Origin: Chloroflexota bacterium
Lineage (GTDB): Bacteria > Chloroflexota > Dehalococcoidia > UBA2979
Assembly (NCBI GenBank): GCA_947446155.1
Contig: CANFFZ010000035.1
Coordinates: 1 to 19,108, forward strand
Reading direction: 5' to 3'
DNA: 19,108 nt
The stretch's first letter is position 1. Every line of letters starts with the position of its first letter. Below, piece by piece: positions 1 to 6,221 of the stretch. The notes beneath the pieces are model-generated. The model searched no databases, had not been told where the DNA came from, and saw nothing but the letters and a program-made list of their open reading frames with translations. The translations under genes were made by a program, and so were the position numbers.

Positions 1-1
1 C

Positions 2-610
2 GTCCCCGCAAGAGCCGTTGCTAGCGGCTCAACGGTCGTGCTGCAGTCACTCGACTCAGTGCGCAATCTCGCCGTGGCCGCGCCGTTCACTGGTGGAAGA
101 CTGATCGCTGCACTGTCAGCTCAGGTGCTGGATGCCGCCAAGCAGCCGATCACCACGAACTTTACGAAGGCCGTGACGCTCTCGATCACACTGCCCCCGG
201 CAGCGCTGTCAGGTGTCGCTGCAGCCGATCTCCAGTTGGGCTACTGGTCGAACACAGAATGGGTCGTGGTGCCGAGCACGGTACAGGCGAATGCAGACGA
301 TTCCATCACCATCAGTGCTGATGTCATGCACTTCACGGTGTATGCCGTGAGCGCACGCAGCCAGAGGTGGTCTGGGAACCTCGCGCTTCGTGGGGTGTCG
401 TTGATGATCTGGAACGGTCAGGCTGCGTCGTTGCCGGATGCCATAGAGGCGCTCTCTATGAAACCTGCTGGGGTCTGGATGGTCGATCCCCGATCTGCTT
501 TTGGGTGGCTCACCTACCTGCCTGGTGCACCGACCTTCGTGAACACGTGGACATCGATCGCACCAGGTCAGATCGTGATCATCAAGACTGGAGACTCAGC
601 AGGCGCATGA
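2..610 (+). CDS. C-terminal part of a surface/secreted protein (5' end outside window)
   Basis: The frame is open from base 2 to the TGA at 608-610 and has no Shine-Dalgarno sequence before the GTG at 38, so the gene almost certainly starts upstream of the window. About 200 residues are visible. The first ~120 look like beta-sandwich sequence rich in Thr, Val and Ala, alternating polar and hydrophobic residues and ending in a H-F-T-V-Y-A-V type strand. The last ~85 contain a W-N-G-Q-A, W-M-V-D-P, Y-L-P-G-A-P-T-F-V-N and A-P-G-Q-I-V-I pattern. I associate that pattern with a C-terminal domain of Chloroflexota extracellular proteins; this is recollection, not a search. No catalytic motif or membrane anchor is visible. 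Base composition is clearly AT-richer than in the rest of the window. The exact function is unknown. Confidence 0.6.
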   Translation, partial: VPARAVASGSTVVLQSLDSVRNLAVAAPFTGGRLIAALSAQVLDAAKQPITTNFTKAVTLSITLPPAALSGVAAADLQLGYWSNTEWVVVPSTVQANADDSITISADVMHFTVYAVSARSQRWSGNLALRGVSLMIWNGQAASLPDAIEALSMKPAGVWMVDPRSAFGWLTYLPGAPTFVNTWTSIAPGQIVIIKTGDSAGA

Positions 611-686
611 GCAGATAACTGGACAACATTTCGCTCTGTTCCCACGTCTGTAGCACAGCGCATATGGGATAATAATTGCCAATACG

Positions 687-1358
687 ATGGGCTTTCTCGT
701 CGGCGAGGTCGTCCGACGCGTCGCCGGCCGCCGCCTCCGTGACGTGATCACTGAGGACGTCGCGCGCCCCCTCGACGCCGAGTTCCTCGTCGGCACCACG
801 CCCGAGGACGACGCCCACACCGCCGACTGGCTGGCGTACGAGTACCAGCCCAACGAGGACCGCAACGAGCGACGCCCCTGGATGGCCGGCGACCCCGCGC
901 AAGCCTCGGACCGCGACCGCATGCGCCGCCTTGCCTACGGCAACCCGTCCGCAGCCGGCAACGGCGTCCTCTCGAGGGTCTGGAGCGCCGCCGAGTTCCC
1001 CAGCACCAATGGCCACAGTAACGCCCGCATCTTCGGCACGCTCACCCGAGGCGGCACCGCCACCAACGGCTACCGCCTCCTCGACCCCGCGACCATCGAG
1101 GCCGACGCCCGTACCTACGCCGACGGCGAAGACGAAATTCTCGGCCGCCCCACCCGCTTCGGCCTCGGCTTCCAACTCACCATCCCCGGCATCCGCCCGC
1201 TGGGCCCCAACGCAGGATCGTTCGGGCACTACGGCATAGGATTCGCCGACCGCACCGCACGCCTCGCGTTCGCCTTCACCTGCAACCAGTCCGGCCGCTC
1301 CTGGCGCGACCCTTGCAACATCGCCCTCATCGACGCGCTCTACGAGGGCATCGGGTAG
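687..1358 (+). pseudogene. 5'-truncated serine hydrolase (beta-lactamase / class C esterase family) remnant
   Basis: The 223-residue product begins directly at the G-F-L-V-G-E-V-V-R-R helix, which in this family lies in the middle of the protein, well after the S-x-x-K nucleophile motif. It continues through the family's C-terminal half (A-E-F-P-S-x-N-G-H, R-L-L-D-P, L-G-R-P-T-R-F-G-L-G-F, F-G-H-Y-G). The catalytic Ser, Lys and Tyr motifs are therefore missing. The glycine-rich segment after the F-G-H motif is also shortened: family members usually have G-H-x-G-A-G-G-S before G-F-A-D. There is no ribosome binding site before the ATG at 687. The same frame runs back only to a TAG at 651-653. 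Full-length members are about 370-400 residues. The gene is probably inactive, although a short protein could still be made. Confidence 0.65.
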
Positions 1359-1476
1359 CCCTACACACTCCGTTCCAACGGCGGATCGTGGACACCACCG
1401 GCACCGAAGTCACCCCTGCCGCTCCGAGGCACATTCGGCTAGCCTCTATTTCGCTCAGGAACGAGAGGGACACACC

Positions 1477-2169
1477 ATGCCCATGATCCTCGGAGTCACC
1501 GGATCCATTGCCACCGGCAAGAGCGGGCTCTGCACCCGCCTCGTGGAGAAGTTCCACGTCACCCATGGGGACGCCGATAAGATCGTCCACCGCATGTTCG
1601 ACCCCGGCAAAGCCGGCTTCGACAACGCCGTCGCCGAATTCGGCCCCGAGATCATCGGCGACGACGGCTTCATCGACCGCAAGAAGATCGGCACCCTTGT
1701 CTTCGGCAACCCCACCAACATGGGTCGCTGGATGAAGGCCATCGGCAACATCGAAGATGAGATGCGCACCACCATCGAGCGCTGGCGCGCCACCCTCGGC
1801 CCCAACGACGTCGCCGTCCTCGAGGCCGTCAACCTGATCGAGGCCGACTACTCCCAGTGGTGCGACGCCACCTGGCTCGTCGCCGCCTCGAACGACATCG
1901 CCAAGCCGCGCCTCATGGCCCGCAACGACTTCAACGACGCTGAGGCCCAGCAGCGCCTCGACGCCCAGCGCAAATGGGAAGACCGCGCCCCCGCCGCTGA
2001 CCACGTCTTCCACAACAACGCTACGTACGAGGCCTTCCTCGCCGAAGTTGACCACACCTTCGAAGAGACCCACCGCCAGTTCCTCGCCGGCACCCTCCCG
2101 AAGTCCGTCTGGTTCGCCTGGCGCGAAGCCAACCCCCGCCCCGCCCCACCCGCCCGCACCGCAACCTAG
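1477..2169 (+). CDS. coaE: Dephospho-CoA kinase
   Basis: This is the last step of coenzyme A synthesis: ATP-dependent phosphorylation of the 3'-hydroxyl of dephospho-CoA, in the cytoplasm. The 230-residue product has the family layout. A Walker A loop G-S-I-A-T-G-K-S lies at residues 9-16. The substrate-pocket D-A-D-K-I motif is near 32-36 (usually D-A-D-x-I/V). G-F-I-D-R-K-K-I-G at 64-72 and a family-typical length follow. The ATG is preceded at good spacing by a purine-rich GAGAGGGA. A TAGCCT hexamer at 1440-1445 is a candidate -10. The gene stands alone, ends at a hairpin, and converges on the mch-mcd operon. The last ~15 residues are a Pro/Ala-rich tail. Confidence 0.9.
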   Translation: MPMILGVTGSIATGKSGLCTRLVEKFHVTHGDADKIVHRMFDPGKAGFDNAVAEFGPEIIGDDGFIDRKKIGTLVFGNPTNMGRWMKAIGNIEDEMRTTIERWRATLGPNDVAVLEAVNLIEADYSQWCDATWLVAASNDIAKPRLMARNDFNDAEAQQRLDAQRKWEDRAPAADHVFHNNATYEAFLAEVDHTFEETHRQFLAGTLPKSVWFAWREANPRPAPPARTAT

Positions 2170-2192
2170 CGGCGAGGGCAATCGCAAGCACG

Positions 2193-2218
2193 GAACGGGC
2201 GCCCTCAGGCGCCCGTTC
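2193..2218 (+). terminator. Hairpin terminator after coaE
   Basis: A perfect 11-bp inverted repeat (2193-2203 with 2208-2218, GAACGGGCGCC and its complement) encloses a CTCA tetraloop, 23 bases after the coaE stop. No T-run follows, so termination may need extra factors or use the stem alone. This is common in GC-rich genomes. Confidence 0.75.
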
Positions 2219-2644
2219 TGATCGTCAGGCGCTGCACGATCCCCACCCTGATCGGCGCAGCCAGCACACTCGGTGCCAAACTTGCCATCACCTTCGAATC
2301 CACCCGCGCCTTCCTCCACCTCTAGCAACCACCCACCCACGAGGATCTCGATCCCTCCACGGGGGCTCTAGGCTCCAACCCCATCTGTCACAGACGCCCG
2401 AATTATCTGAGTCCACTCGACTCAACTTTCCACCGTTATGACACAAACCGATGTGACATCCGAGCCTCTGGCACGCTGCGGCCATCCGCACCCATCGAGG
2501 CGGCACGAGAAAGGCTCCCCAGATCGAATCTGAGACGCCCTGTTTTAGGTGAAACATAAGTGCTAATTCATGGGCGGACGAGCTCTGGGCCGCTTTTCGC
2601 GCGCACCCTCCGCGAAATACCCCAAAACCAAGAAAATCGCCCGC
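2219..2644. other. Intergenic region between convergent coaE and mcd
   Basis: About 425 bases without a supportable gene. The short frames here lack Shine-Dalgarno sequences and resemble nothing I recognise. The stretch 2400-2570 is AT-richer than its surroundings. It holds two small dyads: GATGT-G-ACATC at 2450-2460, and TGTTT...AAACA at 2541-2556 with a 6-base spacer. Either could be a protein-binding site, but neither sits in front of a gene, so no function is assigned. Confidence 0.4.
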
Positions 2645-4279
2645 CTACCCGCCGAGGATCGACCGACCGATCACCTTCAGTTCGAGGATGGGCTTCACAC
2701 CCTCGAAGATCGGGAGCACGAGGGCATCCACCACGTAGCGGGAGATCGGGTCCTCTTCGGAGTAACCCCACCCGCCATGCAGTTGTTGGGCTTCGCGTGT
2801 CACCTCGCCGGCGATATCGCACGAGAGCAACTTCGCCATCGAGGGCTCTACGGCGCGCGTGTCGAAGGCGCGGGCGGAGGCATACGTCGCCTGGCGTGCG
2901 GCGGCGATGTGAACGGCCATCAGGCCGATCTTGTACTGGGTGAGTTGGTACTCGGCGAGCGGCTGGCCGAACTGGCTGCGCTGCACGACGTACTGGCACG
3001 CCTTCTCCAGCGCCGCCTGCGCGAGGCCGATCGCGCGTCCGCCGGTCTGGAGGCGGCCCGCCGCGAAGCCGCCCATCTGGAGGTAGAACCCCTTGTTGAT
3101 CCCCGTGTCCCCGCCCACAAGGTTCGTGTGCGGCACGAACAGATTGTCGATGGCCAGTGTGAACGAGTGCATCCCGCGGTAACCGGGCGTCGGGTTCGCC
3201 GTGCCCGAAATCACGCCGCCCTCGGGCTGCTCGAACTGCCACGCGTGACCGTCGTACGGCGGCTTCGGTACGATAAAGAGCGAGAGCCCTCGATTGCCCG
3301 AGGCCGGGTCAGGGTCGGTGCGTGCGAGCAGCGCGAGGATCGTCGCGCGGCCGGAGAACGTGCTCCACGCCTTCGCGCCGTTGATCCGCCAGCCGCGCAC
3401 CCCGTTGTGCTCGGCCGGCTCCGCCTTCGTCTGCAGGCCAGCCACGTCCGATCCCACGTTCGGCTCGGTCACAGCGATCGCGACGAGTTCCTCGCCGGCC
3501 GCGATCCGAGGCAGCCAGTACCGGCGCTGCTCGTCCGTGCCGCCCGCGAGCAGCGCCTTCGTGAGGATCTCCGGGCGCGTCGATAGCGACCCGGCGGCGG
3601 CCAGAGATACCGCGCTCAGTTCCTCGGTGATGATGATCACCGGCAGGTCGCCCATGCCCGTGCCGCCGTACTCCTCCGGGATCGAGGAGCCGAAGAACCC
3701 CTGCTCAGAGAACGCCTTCAGCAGGGAATCCGGCACCAGCAGGTCCTTGCGGTGGATCTCCTGCGCGACCGGGGCCACGACACCCTTCGCGAAGTCCCGC
3801 GCAAGCGTGCGTGTGAGCGTCGCTGCCTCGTCCTCGAGTTCGCAGTTGTTCACGCCGCCGGTGCTGATCATCTGGCGGCCGATGGCGCGGATCGCCTCCT
3901 CCGAGAGCCCGCGCCGGATCGAGGTGCGCGCCTCGGCCGTCTCGAGCGGGGCGATGTCCGCCGCCGTCAGCCCGAAGTCGTCCCAGCCCGCCTCGATCTG
4001 CGAGCGCGTCGCGTGCGCGACCTCCGCTGCGTAGGCCAGCGCGAAGCGCCCCTGCATCTCGTCCACCGGCACGCGCTCCGCGTAGGCGACGAGGTCCTCC
4101 GCCGCCCGGATCTGCGTTGCGAGGTAGGCGAGGCGCTCCGTGAGCACCTGGTGGTCGTCGATCGTCGCGCCGTTCTTGGTCGTGACGGCGCCCTGCTTCA
4201 CGGCAGCGTCCACGACAGCCCTCGTGGCCTGCGTCAGGGCGCGTGCGGTCGTGATCGGGTTCGCTTCGGTGGCGGTCAT
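2645..4279 (-). CDS. mcd: Acyl-CoA dehydrogenase, probably (2S)-methylsuccinyl-CoA dehydrogenase
   Basis: An FAD-dependent acyl-CoA dehydrogenase, most likely oxidising (2S)-methylsuccinyl-CoA to mesaconyl-CoA in the ethylmalonyl-CoA pathway. Residues ~150-544 are the standard fold: I-P-E-E-Y-G-G near 200, FAD/substrate motif T-E-P-N-V-G-S-D at 271-278, N-G-x-K-x-W-S-T near 300-307, F-G-Q-P-L, and L-H-G-G-W-G-Y. The expected catalytic base is Glu526 in I-F-E-G. Ordinary acyl-CoA dehydrogenases are ~380-400 residues. This one is 544 because of an N-terminal helical domain of ~150 residues containing D-D-H-Q-V-L (41-46), a layout I know from methylsuccinyl-CoA dehydrogenases. It lies 19 bases after mch, which makes the next enzyme of that pathway. 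The ATG is preceded by AGAAGGG at 7 bases. An unassigned long acyl-CoA dehydrogenase is the alternative. Confidence 0.78.
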   Translation of the reverse strand: MTATEANPITTARALTQATRAVVDAAVKQGAVTTKNGATIDDHQVLTERLAYLATQIRAAEDLVAYAERVPVDEMQGRFALAYAAEVAHATRSQIEAGWDDFGLTAADIAPLETAEARTSIRRGLSEEAIRAIGRQMISTGGVNNCELEDEAATLTRTLARDFAKGVVAPVAQEIHRKDLLVPDSLLKAFSEQGFFGSSIPEEYGGTGMGDLPVIIITEELSAVSLAAAGSLSTRPEILTKALLAGGTDEQRRYWLPRIAAGEELVAIAVTEPNVGSDVAGLQTKAEPAEHNGVRGWRINGAKAWSTFSGRATILALLARTDPDPASGNRGLSLFIVPKPPYDGHAWQFEQPEGGVISGTANPTPGYRGMHSFTLAIDNLFVPHTNLVGGDTGINKGFYLQMGGFAAGRLQTGGRAIGLAQAALEKACQYVVQRSQFGQPLAEYQLTQYKIGLMAVHIAAARQATYASARAFDTRAVEPSMAKLLSCDIAGEVTREAQQLHGGWGYSEEDPISRYVVDALVLPIFEGVKPILELKVIGRSILGG

Positions 4280-4298
4280 GTCGAGGCCCTTCTGGTGC

Positions 4299-5375
4299 CT
4301 AGCGTCGCCGCGGGATGAGCGCGGTGTAGTCGAGGTCGAGCACGACGTTCGGGTGATAGCGCTCGCGGCCCTGGTCGTCCGCCACCTTGAACGGCTGCTC
4401 CTCGGTCCTCGGGTCGCAGTTCTTCACACCGACCAACCGCAGCCGGAGCGCGCCGCAGTCCGGCCGTCCGAGGTCGATCCGCTCCAGCACGTCCGTCCAC
4501 GCGAAGACGGTGTCGCCCGCGAACGTCGGGTTACTGTGCGTCCCGCTGTTGAAGGCGAGGATGCGGACGACATTCTCGAGGCCGTTGAACGAGAGCGCGC
4601 GCGCCATCGAGATGATGTGCCCGCCGTAGATCACGCGCTTACCGAAGCGGGAGTCCTTCAGCGCATGCGCGTTGAAGTGCGCCCGCGCGATGTTCTGGTA
4701 GAGCCGGGCCGCCATCTGGTGCTCGGCCTCCTCGATCGCGACGCCCTCGACGTGGTGGATGCGCTCACCCGGTTCGTAGTCCTCCCACCACGCGCGGCCG
4801 CCGGTGACGGCGGAGTCGAAGCGGGACAGGTCGAGGTCGGCGGGGATGTGGAACTGCTTCGAGTCGACGGCGGCAGGCGTCTTCGGCGCGTCGTCCACGG
4901 CAGAGTTCGTCGTCTTGTCGCGCTTGTCCATCAGCACCCAGCGGATGAACGACAGCACCTCGTCGCCGTGCTGGTTCTTGCCCACGGTGTGGACCCACGT
5001 CACCCCGGTGTCACCGGCGGAAGACTCCCGCCACCCGAGCACCTTCGTGCTCGCCGTGATCGTGTCGCCCGGGTACACCGGCACCCCAAAGCGCACATCG
5101 GCATAGCCGAGGTTGGCGATGGCGTTCAGCGAGACGTCTGGCACAGACTTCCCAAAGACGGTGTGAAACACCAGCAGGTCGTCCACCACCTCGCGCCGGA
5201 AGCCGAGGCTCCGCGCGAACTCGGCGTCGCAAGCGAGCGGGTAGCGGTTCGCCGTGAGGGCGATATACAGCGCCTGGTCGCCCTCCGTGACCGTGCGGGG
5301 GACGGCATGGACGATCTCGCGCCCGGGCGTCAGATCCTCGAAATAGTTGCCGGTAATCGATTTGCTGGCCGCCAA
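4299..5375 (-). CDS. mch: Mesaconyl-CoA hydratase (beta-methylmalyl-CoA dehydratase)
   Basis: Interconverts mesaconyl-CoA and beta-methylmalyl-CoA, the step after methylsuccinyl-CoA dehydrogenase in the ethylmalonyl-CoA pathway; the same enzyme type works in the 3-hydroxypropionate bicycle. The protein is a double hot-dog (MaoC-like) hydratase. The first half begins G-N-Y-F-E-D and contains L-L-V-F-H-T-V-F-G-K and D-I/V-S-L-N-A-I-A-N-L-G-Y. The second half contains W-E-D-Y-E-x-G-E, E-E-A-E-H, A-R-L-Y-Q-N-I-A-R-A-H-F-N and Y-G-G-H-I-I-S-M-A-R. These stretches match known alphaproteobacterial mesaconyl-CoA hydratases closely, as I recall them. I chose the TTG at 5375: GGGGAGGG lies just upstream, the product then starts 7 residues before G-N-Y-F-E-D as in relatives, and an ATG at 5402 has no ribosome binding site and overlaps a candidate -10. 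Length is 358 residues. Confidence 0.9.
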   Translation of the reverse strand: MAASKSITGNYFEDLTPGREIVHAVPRTVTEGDQALYIALTANRYPLACDAEFARSLGFRREVVDDLLVFHTVFGKSVPDVSLNAIANLGYADVRFGVPVYPGDTITASTKVLGWRESSAGDTGVTWVHTVGKNQHGDEVLSFIRWVLMDKRDKTTNSAVDDAPKTPAAVDSKQFHIPADLDLSRFDSAVTGGRAWWEDYEPGERIHHVEGVAIEEAEHQMAARLYQNIARAHFNAHALKDSRFGKRVIYGGHIISMARALSFNGLENVVRILAFNSGTHSNPTFAGDTVFAWTDVLERIDLGRPDCGALRLRLVGVKNCDPRTEEQPFKVADDQGRERYHPNVVLDLDYTALIPRRR

Positions 5376-5400
5376 CAGGCCCTCCCCGCCTCGCACCCCC

Positions 5401-5406
5401 ATTCTA
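5401..5406 (-). promoter_or_regulatory. Candidate -10 element for mch-mcd
   Basis: On the minus strand the hexamer TAGAAT (5 of 6 matches to TATAAT) lies 25 bases before the proposed TTG start of mch. Transcription starting about 7 bases downstream would leave a ~19-base leader carrying the GGGGAGGG ribosome binding site. No good -35 hexamer is visible at 16-18 bases. Confidence 0.35.
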
Positions 5407-5482
5407 GGCCCGGAGGCCCGTTCGGGCAGCCGCCCGGCGGTAGACTCAAGTCACTGATCGAAGGCTGACGAGGGGGCTCCAG

Positions 5483-5725
5483 GTGGGGATGAAGGAACTG
5501 CAAGCGCTCATCGCGGTGCTCCAGGCGGAGGTCGCCAAGGGGCGGGACAACCTGGTCACCGGCACATGGCACCTCCATTTCGAGCACCGTGGGGAGACAC
5601 CCGTCTTCTCGTTCAACAAGTGCGAGTCCGAGGTCTACTGCGAGGAGCGTCCCACCGTTTTCGCGGCGGACGGCTCCGGCACCGTCGTGGACAAGGGCGG
5701 CCCGCTCTTCGGCGGCAGCGACTAG
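5483..5725 (+). CDS. Small protein of unknown function (80 aa)
   Basis: I do not recognise this family. The 80-residue product starts with an amphipathic helix (K-E-L-Q-A-L-I-A-V-L-Q-A-E-V-A-K). A predicted beta-rich stretch follows (T-G-T-W-H-L-H-F-E-H, T-P-V-F-S-F-N-K-C-E-S-E-V-Y-C-E-E), with two cysteines nine residues apart, ending in a Gly/Asp-rich tail. No signal peptide or membrane segment is seen. A GAGGGGG sequence precedes the GTG at 5483 by 6 bases, which favours it over the ATG at 5489. A TAGACT hexamer at 5441-5446 is a candidate -10. The gene is divergent from mch and 67 bases ahead of the VOC gene. The good ribosome binding site and the lack of any competing gene are the reasons to call it. 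Confidence 0.6.
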   Translation: MGMKELQALIAVLQAEVAKGRDNLVTGTWHLHFEHRGETPVFSFNKCESEVYCEERPTVFAADGSGTVVDKGGPLFGGSD

Positions 5726-5792
5726 GTGCCTGCTCAGACGCACCGCCTCGGTGGGTGCTAGTCTGCGCGGCGCACGACCGGAAGGAACCTCA

Positions 5793-6206
5793 GTGAGCAA
5801 CATCACGTTCAAGCACTACACCGTCGCCGTCCACGACCTGGACAGCGCCGTCGGCCAGTACGAAACCCGCTTCGGCATGGCAAAGGTGGGCGAGCGCGCC
5901 TACAACAGCATCGGCAAGTTCAACTTCCAGCCGATGGGATTCGATGGCAAGGTGATGTGTCACCTCATCTGCCCCGACACTGACGGGCCGATCGCCAAGT
6001 TGATGCTGGAACGCGTCAACCCTTTCAACCCGCACGGCGAGGGCATCTACCTGCTCGCGTACGACTGCGACGACGTCCCCGCATTCGCGGAGAACATCAC
6101 CACGAACGGTGGCCGCGTGAACGGCAACCCGGCGTCGGGGAACATCTGGGTCCACCCCACGTCCTCGAACTTCGTGCTGATGGAGATCTTCCCGAAGAAG
6201 GCGTAG
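5793..6206 (+). CDS. VOC (glyoxalase/epimerase superfamily) protein
   Basis: The 137-residue product has the superfamily's two beta-alpha-beta-beta-beta modules: F-K-H-Y-T-V-A-V-H-D-L-D-S-A-V at 6-20 and G-E-G-I-Y-L-L-A-Y-D-C-D-D-V at 82-95, ending with W-V-H-P-T-S-S-N-F-V-L-M-E-I at 119-132. Size and pattern resemble methylmalonyl-CoA epimerases and related lyases. Of the four positions that usually bind the metal, His8 and Glu131 are present and His57 could serve as another. The His expected in G-I-H-H-I/V-A is replaced: this protein reads G-I-Y-L-L-A at 84-89. Substrate is therefore uncertain. It starts at a GTG with GGAAGGA upstream, and TAGTCT at 5759-5764 is a candidate -10. Nearness to mch-mcd suggests a CoA-ester epimerase, but this is inference. 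Confidence 0.75.
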   Translation: MSNITFKHYTVAVHDLDSAVGQYETRFGMAKVGERAYNSIGKFNFQPMGFDGKVMCHLICPDTDGPIAKLMLERVNPFNPHGEGIYLLAYDCDDVPAFAENITTNGGRVNGNPASGNIWVHPTSSNFVLMEIFPKKA

Positions 6207-6221
6207 CCCTCGGGCAGGCCG

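Noticed and set aside
2438..2533. 31-residue frame M-T-Q-T-D-V... in the coaE-mcd intergenic region
   Set aside because: No Shine-Dalgarno sequence, no recognisable sequence, and short frames of this length are expected by chance.
2570..3586. Plus-strand open frame starting with M-G-G-R-A-L-G
   Set aside because: Antisense to the C-terminal half of mcd. No motif and no credible translation start.
2645..5375. Assignment of mch-mcd to the 3-hydroxypropionate bicycle
   Set aside because: The bicycle uses mesaconyl-CoA hydratase but not a methylsuccinyl-CoA dehydrogenase. No other bicycle enzyme is visible, so the ethylmalonyl-CoA pathway fits better.
4140..5468. Long plus-strand open frame opposite mch
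   Set aside because: It is an antisense shadow of mch in GC-rich DNA. The sequence is Arg/Val/Asp-rich with no family motif, while the minus strand gives a clear mesaconyl-CoA hydratase.
5793..6206. Firm call of methylmalonyl-CoA epimerase
   Set aside because: One expected metal-ligand histidine is missing, so only the superfamily is assigned.
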